Assembly (NCBI RefSeq): GCF_023091865.1
Contig: NZ_JAHXDI010000001.1
Location: 682,001 to 746,000, forward strand
Source of the DNA: Chromohalobacter moromii
GTDB taxonomy: Bacteria; Pseudomonadota; Gammaproteobacteria; Pseudomonadales; Halomonadaceae
DNA length: 64,000 bases
Reading direction: 5' to 3'
The number at the start of each line of letters is the position of its first letter. Positions within the stretch are counted from its first letter, which is position 1. Of this stretch, positions 54,533 to 62,455 are shown in pieces. The notes under the pieces were generated by a model. It was given only the letters and a program-made list of their open reading frames with translations. It was not told the origin of the DNA and made no database searches. A program made the translations under genes and the position numbers.

Positions 54533-55510
54533 TCAGGCATAGCGTATGCGATGGCACAGTGGCGGGCGATCCGCGTCGCTCAGCCGTGCCAACGCGGCGG
54601 GTAGGTCAAGGAAGTCGCTTTCGCCGTCGATCAAAGCATCGAGGCGGGCATCGCGTAGTAGCGTTAGGGCCAGTTGTAGACGCTGAGCATGGCTGCGCCG
54701 CGCGCGTCTTGCTGGCGAGACACCGCCGACCTGGCTGGCACGCAGCGTTAACCGCTGCGAGTGGAAAGCCTCGCCGAGGGGCAATGTTACCTCGTCGCGT
54801 CCAAACCAACTCAGTTCGATGATTTCTGCTTCGTATCCCGCCAGTTCAAGGGCGCTGCGCAGGCCATGCGGGTTGCCGCTGGCATTGATCACGATGTCTT
54901 GTTCCTCCTCGGCATCGTGCGGGTGGCGAAACGGCAAGCCCAACGCGGCGGCCAATTCGGCCTTACCGGCATCGATGTCGAGCAGTTGCACGCGAACACC
55001 AGCCGTTTGTTGGCATAACCAGGCGACCAGGTTGCCGACCACGCCGGCGCCGATGACGCTGATCCGGTCGCCGACGCGTGGGGCGGCGTCCCACAAAGCG
55101 TTGACGGCGGTTTCCATGTTGGCCGCGAGGACCGCACGTGTGGCGGGAAGATCCTCGGGTAAGGGCACGACGGCCTCGATGGGAACGACGTAACGTGTCT
55201 GGTGAGGATAAAGACAGAAGACTTCGCGACCACACCAAGCCTCCGGCCCCTCTTCGACCACGCCGACGTTGGCATAGCCATATTTTACCGGCCCCGGGAA
55301 ATCCCCTTCTTGAAAAGGCGCGCGCATGCGGGTGTATTCGCTCTCCGGGACCTTGCCTTGAAAAACCAGGCTTTCGGTGCCGCGGCTGACGGCGCTGTAG
55401 CGTGTTCTGACCAACAGCTCATGCGTCTGGCGGCTAGGCAAGGCGTGCTGTCTAATTTCACCGTGCCCCGGTGCCTGTATCCAAAAGGCTTGGGCGTTCG
55501 TTGCGAGCAT
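54533..55510 (-). CDS. MDR-superfamily dehydrogenase lacking zinc ligands
   Basis: 325 residues. The MDR core is visible: the N-terminal [15 protein letters not shown] where alcohol dehydrogenases have the zinc-binding Cys-Gly-Thr, and the cofactor-binding [16 protein letters not shown] near residue 150. The catalytic Cys is replaced by Arg and the structural four-cysteine lobe is missing, so no zinc is expected. The RGTE motif recalls the BchC-like branch. It is the first gene of the minus-strand chain MDR-PTPS-GT4-methyltransferase-UPF0104. AAGGAG precedes the ATG. Confidence 0.8.
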   Translation of the reverse strand: MLATNAQAFWIQAPGHGEIRQHALPSRQTHELLVRTRYSAVSRGTESLVFQGKVPESEYTRMRAPFQEGDFPGPVKYGYANVGVVEEGPEAWCGREVFCLYPHQTRYVVPIEAVVPLPEDLPATRAVLAANMETAVNALWDAAPRVGDRISVIGAGVVGNLVAWLCQQTAGVRVQLLDIDAGKAELAAALGLPFRHPHDAEEEQDIVINASGNPHGLRSALELAGYEAEIIELSWFGRDEVTLPLGEAFHSQRLTLRASQVGGVSPARRARRSHAQRLQLALTLLRDARLDALIDGESDFLDLPAALARLSDADRPPLCHRIRYA

Positions 55511-55689
55511 GGCAAATCTCCTTATTCACCTTGAGTATCGTCCATGACACCATTCATGTACAGGTATTGTACATAGAGGCGTTTGTGTACCATTTTATTT
55601 TGAGTATTGAGTGCTATCAGCGTAGTGAAAATCGCGCTGTTTATTGGGCCTTCTGCCATAGTTAGACGCAGACGTTGGGGAGAAAGGTC
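55511..55689. promoter_or_regulatory. Divergent promoter region with paired TGTACA motifs
   Basis: AT-rich region between the MDR gene and the CDP-alcohol phosphatidyltransferase gene. TGTACA (55557-55562) and TGTACA (55568-55573) form an ATGTAC-N7-GTACAT inverted repeat, with a further GTGTACC nearby. Such pairs remind one of MerR-family (CarH/LitR-like) operators, but this is from memory and weak. It likely drives both directions of the cluster. Confidence 0.4.
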
Positions 55690-56442
55690 ATGCGTGACAC
55701 ATCACACCACGCCACTGGTCGCAGAGCATCGTGGGTACATGGGTTGCCGGCGGTATTGGAACTACTGTTGGGCTTGTGCCTGGTGGGGCTGTTGGTGGAA
55801 ACCCTCCAGTGGCATTTGGCGGCGCCCCCTGGGCTTGGCTGGACGGTAGGGGGCGTGTATCTGGCGATGGCGGTCATGATCGTATGGGGGTGGCCAGTAG
55901 CATTGCGTTGGCTGGGCTGGGCCAATCGTGTGACCTTGCTGCGTGGGGTATTGATCGCACTGCTGGCCGGTAGTATGGCGTTTCCCGCCTTTATGCAGCG
56001 TCATGCGCTGGAAATGGTTGGGTTGGCATTGTTGGCCTTGTGCTTGGATGGCATCGACGGCTGGGTAGCACGACGTACGCATTCCGCCACGGCCTTCGGT
56101 GCCCGGTTTGACATGGAGCTGGATGCCTTCTTCATCGCAGTGTTGTGCTGCGCGCTCGTGGTGCTCGACAAGCTGGGCGGTTGGGTGCTGTTATGCGGGG
56201 CGCTGCGATATGTCTTCGTCGCGGCAGGATATGCATGGACATGGTTGCGGTGGCCGTTGCCGTCGAGTTTACGCCGTAAGGTGATTTGCGTGTGGCAGGT
56301 GATCAGCCTTCTGGCGGCGTTACTGCCTTGGGTACCGCCCTTCTGGGCCACTTGGAGTGTGGGCCTGGCGCTGGTATTGCTGTGGTACTCGTTCATGAGT
56401 GATGTTGCGTGGCTATATCGCCGCCGACGCATGTGTGTCTGA
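55690..56442 (+). CDS. CDP-alcohol phosphatidyltransferase
   Basis: 250 residues from ATG 55690, preceded by GGAGAAAGG. The complete family motif D-G-x2-D-G-x2-A-R-x8-G-x3-D-x3-D runs from LDGIDGWVARR to FGARFDMELD (about residues 120-146), with six or so membrane helices. It transfers a phosphatidyl or similar group from a CDP-activated lipid to an alcohol. The acceptor is unknown; the enzyme is divergent from the PTPS/GT4 chain and may link the product to a lipid. Confidence 0.85.
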   Translation: MRDTSHHATGRRASWVHGLPAVLELLLGLCLVGLLVETLQWHLAAPPGLGWTVGGVYLAMAVMIVWGWPVALRWLGWANRVTLLRGVLIALLAGSMAFPAFMQRHALEMVGLALLALCLDGIDGWVARRTHSATAFGARFDMELDAFFIAVLCCALVVLDKLGGWVLLCGALRYVFVAAGYAWTWLRWPLPSSLRRKVICVWQVISLLAALLPWVPPFWATWSVGLALVLLWYSFMSDVAWLYRRRRMCV

Positions 56443-56525
56443 CAGTGGGCTCACGATCTCGGAGAGATTAGGGCTCCAGCGACGGCTAAATGTAATGATT
56501 CAGCTCATACGCTTGATCGGCCCGT

Positions 56526-57338
56526 CTAGTGGTGCTCTTCAAGATGATTCAGGTGGTTGATGAACTGCGTGAAAATTTCCGCCTGAGTGGAGGTGTTCAG
56601 TCGCGTATGGATGTTCTTGCGATGCACCTTTACGGTACCGACGCTGATTTTTAGGTGGTCGGCAATCGCTTGAGAAGAAAAACCCCGCAGGATGAGGTCG
56701 GTAATTTCCCGTTCACGCTGCGTCAGCACGCCACTGGCGAAAGTGCGCAGCGCGCGCTTCATGGGGCCGTCGGAACGGCCGTATTGCAGGAACTCGTCGG
56801 ACTGGATCTGCCAGAACTGGCGCATGAGCGCGCTGATGACCGGGTGAAACTCTTGTAGGGCATTCAACTCGGTGCGCGAAATGCTTTCTAGTGAGGCTTT
56901 TCGCCCGAGCGTGATGGCGCAGGTCACTTCGTCATCGAGACGGATCAAGAGATTGATTTCATCCACCAGCCCGAAGTTCTGGTAGCAGGTTTGATAGTAC
57001 TCAGTGCTCTTGAAGGAATCCGGCATGATGTCGGCAAGTCGTACGATGCCGGGGGAGGCAGTGTCCTTGATGGCGTGGAAAAGCGGGTCGAGTACATAGG
57101 CATGATTGATGTACTGGCGCAGAGTATCGCTCTGCTCCGCCGGATCGGAAGGATGGACGAGAATCGGTCGCAGCGATTTTTTGTAGGTCAGTAGCAAAAT
57201 CGTGTCGAAGAAACACAGAGTCGACAGGAAGGCCTCCAGCATCGCCGGAAAACTGCGCAGTCGCTGATGCTCGATGAGTACGGCCAAGTTTTTCTGCCAA
57301 CTTTCATTGGTCTGTATCTGATTGACGCGATCTCTCAT
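56526..57338 (-). CDS. LuxR family transcriptional regulator
   Basis: 270 residues. The C-terminal LuxR/GerE HTH is clear from about 203 to 262 (LTQREREITDLILRGFSSQAIADHLKISVGTVKVHRKNIHTRL). The N-terminal 180 residues are not a typical autoinducer or receiver domain; they contain several acidic and aromatic patches and may sense a small molecule. It is divergent from the glutamine synthetase-like gene and 228 bp away, pointing to control of the polyamine genes. Confidence 0.85.
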   Translation of the reverse strand: MRDRVNQIQTNESWQKNLAVLIEHQRLRSFPAMLEAFLSTLCFFDTILLLTYKKSLRPILVHPSDPAEQSDTLRQYINHAYVLDPLFHAIKDTASPGIVRLADIMPDSFKSTEYYQTCYQNFGLVDEINLLIRLDDEVTCAITLGRKASLESISRTELNALQEFHPVISALMRQFWQIQSDEFLQYGRSDGPMKRALRTFASGVLTQREREITDLILRGFSSQAIADHLKISVGTVKVHRKNIHTRLNTSTQAEIFTQFINHLNHLEEHH

Positions 57339-57566
57339 CGCTTGTCCTTGCTCGTGTACGCCGCCGGCAGGGCGTTATCGGGAATTTCCCCAAGGCTAAG
57401 CTAGATGGTGGGCTGGCACCAGTCCGGCGCGCCTTCGGGCCATGCGGCAGGCAGAGATAAATGACGTCTTACACCGACCGGATACCCCTGGGGTGATAGA
57501 TACACCGCTATCTGGATGGGATATCTTGATGCTCTGATTTTCGAAAAGCATTCAAGAGTCACGCGT
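57339..57566. promoter_or_regulatory. Divergent region with ACCCCTGGGGT palindrome
   Basis: The 228-bp gap between the LuxR gene and the GS-like gene. The 11-bp palindrome ACCCCTGGGGT (57484-57494), contained in TACCCCT-GGGGTGATA, is a good candidate site for a LuxR-HTH protein, which often bind TACCNNT-type heptamers. It lies about 75 bp upstream of the GS-like start. Confidence 0.5.
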
Positions 57567-58916
57567 ATGGCGACGCATAACAAACAGGACAAGACCCGCG
57601 ATCTGGATCTCTTCATCACGGATTTGAACGGGAACTTACGCGGCAAGCGCCTGCCTGCCAGCGGTTTGAAAAAGGTTCGCAAGGAAGGGCTCAAGCTGCC
57701 GCGTTCGGTGGTGGGATTTGATTTCTGGGGCGCCGATGTTCTGGCCAATGGGCTGGTATTCGAGACCGGTGACAGTGATGGTGTTTGCATGCCTGTCAGC
57801 CAAGAGCCGATTCCTGTGCCCTGGTCGGAGGCGCCGCGTGACCAGATGTTGGCGATGATGTTCAATCCCGATGGCACGCCCTTCGAGGCCGATCCTCGGC
57901 AGGTGCTAAAGCGCATGGTGGATCGCTTCGCCGAAAAGGGGCTGACACCGGTGATGGCCACCGAACTCGAGTTTTACCTGATGGATGCCGAGTCGGAAAG
58001 CGTCCAGCGGCCGATTCCGCCGGGACTGGCCGATGGTAAAGGGCGTCGCCTCGCCAATGCGGAAGGTTATTCCGTTGAGGAAATGGATGGCTTCGAGGCC
58101 TTCTTCGCGGATATCCGCGCGGCTTGCCAGGCACAGGGGATCGGCGCCGACACCATCATTGCCGAGATGGGCCCCGGGCAGTTCGAGGTGAACCTCAACC
58201 ACGTGGCCGATCCGCTGAATGCGGGCGATCAGGCGATTCTCTTCAAGCGTCTCGTACGTGGTGTTTCCCGTCGCCACGGTTATTCGGCGACCTTCATGGC
58301 CAAGCCTTACGTCGAGGAAAGCGGCAACGGCTTTCACACGCATTTCAGCCTGCTCGACCGCGACGGTCACAATGTCTTCGATGACGGCACCGAGCAGGGC
58401 AGTGATCTATTGCGCCATGCCATCGCCGGGCTGATGCAGTTGATGCCGGAGAGTATGCTGGTGTTCGCGCCGCATCTGAACTCCTATCGTCGCTTCATGC
58501 CGGGCGCCCATGCTCCGACCCATGCTAGCTGGGGCTACGAGAACCGGACGGTGGCCCTGCGTGTGCCGGAAAGCCCTAATCAGGCGCGGCGGATCGAACA
58601 TCGGGTGGCCGGTGCGGATGCCAATCCGTATCTGGTATTGGCATCCATTCTCGCCGGTGCGCTGCATGGCATGGAAAACGCACTCGAGCCGGATGCCCTG
58701 GTGGAAGGTGATGCTTACGCCGAAGAGAATCCCCAATATCCGTTGCCTTGTGAATGGCAGGACGCCATCTCTCGCTTCGAGCAGAGCGAGAAACTCAGGG
58801 AATACCTGAGCGACGAGTTCGTGCGTGTCTACGCGCATGCCAAATGTCAGGAGCGCCGCCTTTTGAACGAGCGCATCTCCGATGTTGAATATGAGGCCTA
58901 TCTGGGATTGCTCTGA
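57567..58916 (+). CDS. Glutamine synthetase family protein, gamma-glutamylpolyamine synthetase-like
   Basis: 449 residues from ATG 57567; an earlier ATG at 57516 is possible but homologues begin near DLDLFITDLNGNLRGK. GS-fold residues are present: ATELEFYL with metal-binding Glu, EMGPGQFEVNLNH, NGFHTHFSL with the ATP-contacting His, and GYENRTVALRVP with the Arg pair. It belongs to the PuuA-like branch that glutamylates putrescine or other amines at the expense of ATP. Neighbours (GATase, agmatine deiminase, class III aminotransferase) support a polyamine substrate. Confidence 0.85.
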   Translation: MATHNKQDKTRDLDLFITDLNGNLRGKRLPASGLKKVRKEGLKLPRSVVGFDFWGADVLANGLVFETGDSDGVCMPVSQEPIPVPWSEAPRDQMLAMMFNPDGTPFEADPRQVLKRMVDRFAEKGLTPVMATELEFYLMDAESESVQRPIPPGLADGKGRRLANAEGYSVEEMDGFEAFFADIRAACQAQGIGADTIIAEMGPGQFEVNLNHVADPLNAGDQAILFKRLVRGVSRRHGYSATFMAKPYVEESGNGFHTHFSLLDRDGHNVFDDGTEQGSDLLRHAIAGLMQLMPESMLVFAPHLNSYRRFMPGAHAPTHASWGYENRTVALRVPESPNQARRIEHRVAGADANPYLVLASILAGALHGMENALEPDALVEGDAYAEENPQYPLPCEWQDAISRFEQSEKLREYLSDEFVRVYAHAKCQERRLLNERISDVEYEAYLGLL

Positions 58917-58957
58917 CCCCGGCCAGGCCTGATAAGACCGTGAGCGAGGAATCAGTC

Positions 58958-59689
58958 ATGACGCTGAAAGTCGGCATACTGGCCACCGGCACGACGCCGG
59001 ACAACCTGATCGAAATGTATGGTTCCTACGCCGACATGTTCGTTCGTTTGTTCGGGCAAGCCGGTTATGCCTTTACCTTCATTACCTTCGATGTCCGGGA
59101 CGATATCTTTCCCGAATCAGCCGATGCCTGTGATGCCTGGATCATCACCGGCTCGAAGTCCAGCGTCTGCGACAAGACACCCTGGATGGCACGGTTGAAA
59201 GCCCTGATCCTGGAAATCTACGACACCGGACGTCCGATCGTGGGCATTTGCTTCGGCCACCAGATCGTGGCGGAAGCCTTCGGCGCCGACGTTAACCAGT
59301 ACCCGCAAGGCTGGGGCGTGGGACTGCATACCTATCGACTGGAGAAGAGCGTGCCGGAACTGAGCGCCCTGGATGGCCGATTCACGCTGAATGCAGTGCA
59401 TCAGGATCAGGTGCTGAGCAAACCGGAGCAGGCTGAGGTCATCGCCTCTTCGGCGTTCTGCCCGTTTGCGGCCCTTCAGTACGACGACCGCATCCTGACC
59501 CTCCAGGCGCATCCAGAGTTCGACGTGGCGTTCGAAACGCGGTTGCTTCAGTCACGTCGCGACGCCCCGATTCCGTCGACGGCGACCGACCCGGCGCTGG
59601 TCGCGCTCGACGAGGCGTCGGCGCAGACGGATTCGCTGCAGGTCGCCCACTGGATGGCCGAGTTCCTGCAGCAGGGGCGACGTCGTTGA
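58958..59689 (+). CDS. Class I glutamine amidotransferase
   Basis: 243 residues from ATG 58958, with AGGA 9 bases upstream; a GTG at 58940 lacks a site. Catalytic Cys in GICFGHQIV and His in LQAHPEFD; the third residue Glu is in the same AHPEF segment. It resembles GMP-synthase-type GATases rather than PuuD. It follows the GS-like gene by 41 bp and probably removes or transfers gamma-glutamyl groups in the same route. Confidence 0.85.
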   Translation: MTLKVGILATGTTPDNLIEMYGSYADMFVRLFGQAGYAFTFITFDVRDDIFPESADACDAWIITGSKSSVCDKTPWMARLKALILEIYDTGRPIVGICFGHQIVAEAFGADVNQYPQGWGVGLHTYRLEKSVPELSALDGRFTLNAVHQDQVLSKPEQAEVIASSAFCPFAALQYDDRILTLQAHPEFDVAFETRLLQSRRDAPIPSTATDPALVALDEASAQTDSLQVAHWMAEFLQQGRRR

Positions 59690-59750
59690 GCGTGCTCACG
59701 CGTTATCTGAAAACGCTCGGCTTGCCCATACAACGCTCGATGTGGCCATT

Positions 59751-59791
59751 CGGGATCAGGCGGGCCATGTCGCGATAGCCCGATGATCCCG
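59751..59791. terminator. Two-tier hairpin between GATase and agmatine deiminase genes
   Basis: CGGGATCA (59751-59758) pairs with TGATCCCG (59784-59791), and CGGGC (59761-59765) with GCCCG (59778-59782). It sits between convergent genes; no T-run follows, so termination is uncertain. Confidence 0.5.
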
Positions 59792-59807
59792 AAAGCCCGT
59801 GCAACGC

Positions 59808-60920
59808 TCAGACACGCGGCTGCTGTTGGGTGATGCAGTGGATGTTGCCGCCGCCGAGCAGGACCTCGCGGGCATCGACGGCGACCACTCGGCGGTCTGG
59901 AAACAAGTTCTCGAGAATGGCGCGAGCCTCGTCGTCATGTGCCGGGTCGAGCCTGGGCATCACCACCACCGAGTTGCCGATGTAGAAATTGACGTAGGAG
60001 GCGGCCATGCGGTCGCCCGGTTGCCGTGGACGCGAACTGCTCAGACGGTCGACGCCGCTGGCTTCGGTCTCGGCGATGGTCAGCGGGCCGGGCATCGGTA
60101 GCTTGTGCACGGTCAGCCGCCGCCCCCTGGCATCGGTGGCCGCCTCGAGAATCCCCAGAGCCTCGCGAGAGATGGCATGTTGCGGATCGCTATCGTCATC
60201 GGTCCAGGTCAGGGCCACTTCGCCGGGGGCGACGAAGCAGCACAGGTTGTCGACGTGGCCGTCGGTCTCGTCCTGGAAACAGCCCCGCGGCAGCCAGATG
60301 ATCTTTTCGACACCCAGGTAGGCACACAACAGCCGTTCGATCTCGGGCTTGTCGAGATCGGGATTGCGATTGGGGTTGAGCAGGCATTCCTCGGTAGTGA
60401 TCAGGGTCCCCTCGCCATCGACGTGGATGGCCCCCCCTTCGACCACCAGCGGGGTGATGAAGCGTTCGATACCGAGTACCTCGGCGATCTTCTGGCGGAT
60501 GCGACGATCCTTGTCCCAGGGAAAGTAGAGCCCACCGTTGAGTCCGCCCCAGGCGTTGAATTCCCAGTCGACCATGGCCAGGCGACCATCCGGATGGGTC
60601 AGGAAGGTCGGCCCGACATCGCGCATCCAGGCGTCGTTACTGGAAAGCTCGATCACTCGGATGTGGCTCGGCAACTGGTTGCGGGCGTTCTCGTATTGAT
60701 CGTCGTTGACGCCGACGAATACCGTCTCGCTCTCGGCGATCGCCCGGGCCACGGCGACGAACGCCGCCTGGGCCGGCTTGGCGCCATAGCGCCAGTTGTC
60801 GGGACGCTGTGGCCAGAGCATCCAGCAGGCGTCGTGCGCGGCGAACTCGGCGGGCATGCAAAAACCGCGTTCTGCCGGGGTGGCGGTGCGACGCTCCGTC
60901 GCGATGTCTGTGTCGTTCAT
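59808..60920 (-). CDS. aguA: Agmatine deiminase
   Basis: 370 residues from ATG 60920 (GAGG 8 bases upstream). Family landmarks are WPQRPDNWR near the N-terminus, NDAWMRDVGPTF, the acidic VEGGAIHVDGEGT and the catalytic Cys in GGGNIHCITQQ near the C-terminus. It hydrolyses agmatine to N-carbamoylputrescine and ammonia. The AguB amidase that would finish the conversion to putrescine is not in the window. It is downstream of, and almost touching, the NhaC-type antiporter gene (8-bp gap). Confidence 0.95.
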   Translation of the reverse strand: MNDTDIATERRTATPAERGFCMPAEFAAHDACWMLWPQRPDNWRYGAKPAQAAFVAVARAIAESETVFVGVNDDQYENARNQLPSHIRVIELSSNDAWMRDVGPTFLTHPDGRLAMVDWEFNAWGGLNGGLYFPWDKDRRIRQKIAEVLGIERFITPLVVEGGAIHVDGEGTLITTEECLLNPNRNPDLDKPEIERLLCAYLGVEKIIWLPRGCFQDETDGHVDNLCCFVAPGEVALTWTDDDSDPQHAISREALGILEAATDARGRRLTVHKLPMPGPLTIAETEASGVDRLSSSRPRQPGDRMAASYVNFYIGNSVVVMPRLDPAHDDEARAILENLFPDRRVVAVDAREVLLGGGNIHCITQQQPRV

Positions 60921-60928
60921 GACGAACC

Positions 60929-62275
60929 TCAAAGATAACCTGCCGCCAGAAATACCAGCATGGCAAGGAAGGCGGCAATAAGCGCATAGGGAAGCTGGGT
61001 CAGGGCATGGGCCATGGGCGTGCAGCCGCTACCTTGGGCCGACAGCACAGTGGAGTCGCCGTAGAAACAGGCATGGCTGCCGAAGGCGCTGGCCGAGATC
61101 AATGCGCCGATCACCAATGGCATCTCGGCGTGAACGCTGCTCGCCAGCGGCAGAACGATCGGCATCGCTACGGCGAACAGCCCCCAGAACGAGCCAGTGG
61201 CAAAGGCCAGGAACGCCATGGTGACGAAGCTCACTGCCGGCAACAACTGAGCCGTCATCAGCGGTTGCAGCGTCTGGATCACGTATTCGGTGAGTCCCAG
61301 CCCATCGTTGACTTCCTTGAGCGTGAAGCCGGCGACCAGCGTGCCCAACGGCATGAGCATCGATTTGAAGCCATCGAGCGCGGTATCGAAGGTGGCGTGA
61401 AAGCTCATCAGGCGCTGGCTGAAGATCAGTACCAGTGTCACGGCCAGGGCCACGATCACGCCGCGCAGTATGTCGATATCGAAATACCAGGTGAAGAAGA
61501 TCAGGCTGGCGATGGGCAGCAGGAAATTGAGCAGGTGCGGGCGGTGCTGGCCTTTGTCTTCGGTCTCCAGGGCGTTTTCCTCGGCGCCGTTGGGCATCAC
61601 CTGGCCGCCGCTGGCGCGCAGTTCGGCCGTCTTCATGGGACCGATGGCGGGAATCCAGCCCAGCGCGACCAGCGGGACTACCGCGGCGGCAATCCAGGCG
61701 TAGAACATGTAGGGGATCGCCTCGATGTAAAGTCCCATGCCGCTGCCGGTCACATCGTTTTCCTCGAGCAGTCCGGCGAAGAACACGGCCCAGGTCGAGA
61801 AGGGGACCAGGATGCAGATCGGCGCGGCGGTGGAGTCGACGATGTAGGCGAGCATCTCTCGCGAGACCTTGAAGCGGTCGGTGATCTTCTTCATCGAGGC
61901 GCTGATCGCCAGGGCGTTGAGATAGTCGTCGACGAAGATGGCCAGACCGAGGAGCCAGGTGGTCAGCAGTCCCTGGCGCCGGCCGTGGATGCGACGGGTC
62001 ATGACGTCGCCGAAGGTCAGCACGCCACCGGTACGCACCAGTAGCGCGATTAGGCTGCCGAACAGCCCGCAGACCAGGATGATCCATGTCACGGTGTCGT
62101 TGCCGAGCACCGTGAGCAACGTGTCGGAAGCCTGGGTCACCACGCTGGTCGGATCGATCATCAACATGCCGACCAGGGCGCCGGTCATCAGCGACTCGAT
62201 GGTGCGGCGGGTGACGATGGCCATGATCAGCACAATCAGGGTGGGGAACAGGCTCCAGAGTCCGTAAGTGTCCAT
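60929..62275 (-). CDS. NhaC-family Na+/H+ antiporter or amine antiporter
   Basis: 448 residues from ATG 62275, about 11 membrane helices. Recognisable NhaC-family segments are LGLAIFVDDYLNALAISASM with the membrane-embedded Asp pair, DSTAAPICILVPFSTW and GDSTVLSAQGSGCTP near the C-terminus. Annotated members exchange Na+ and H+; in this operon, between aguA and a polyamine-type aminotransferase, transport of agmatine, putrescine or another amine is equally possible. The predicted start is preceded by AAAGAG. Confidence 0.85.
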   Translation of the reverse strand: MDTYGLWSLFPTLIVLIMAIVTRRTIESLMTGALVGMLMIDPTSVVTQASDTLLTVLGNDTVTWIILVCGLFGSLIALLVRTGGVLTFGDVMTRRIHGRRQGLLTTWLLGLAIFVDDYLNALAISASMKKITDRFKVSREMLAYIVDSTAAPICILVPFSTWAVFFAGLLEENDVTGSGMGLYIEAIPYMFYAWIAAAVVPLVALGWIPAIGPMKTAELRASGGQVMPNGAEENALETEDKGQHRPHLLNFLLPIASLIFFTWYFDIDILRGVIVALAVTLVLIFSQRLMSFHATFDTALDGFKSMLMPLGTLVAGFTLKEVNDGLGLTEYVIQTLQPLMTAQLLPAVSFVTMAFLAFATGSFWGLFAVAMPIVLPLASSVHAEMPLVIGALISASAFGSHACFYGDSTVLSAQGSGCTPMAHALTQLPYALIAAFLAMLVFLAAGYL

Positions 62276-62455
62276 GTCATACTCTTTTGTGATTGTGGTG
62301 TCGGGGATCGAGCCCGTGGTTGGACCTCGGCAGGCCGCCCTGTTCGAAGGCGCGTTAAACCCTTCCATGGGCGCTATATTCGCCCCCATGGCGAATGCCC
62401 TTCTGACGGACGACCTGCCACGGCTGCTCCCATCGGGCAGGTCGTGAAGGCGCTT
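62276..62455 (-). terminator. Gap with hairpins between aminotransferase and antiporter genes
   Basis: 180 bp. The clearest element is a 10-bp perfect stem acgacctgcc (62410-62419) and ggcaggtcgt (62436-62445); a second imperfect hairpin lies around ccatgggcg (62365-62373) and its partner near 62381-62391. With no T-run, it may be an attenuator or processing site as well as a weak terminator. Confidence 0.45.

Noticed and set aside
61007-62044. 345-codon plus-strand frame
   Set aside because: Antisense of the NhaC-type carrier; highly charged Gly/Gln/His-rich translation with no family character.
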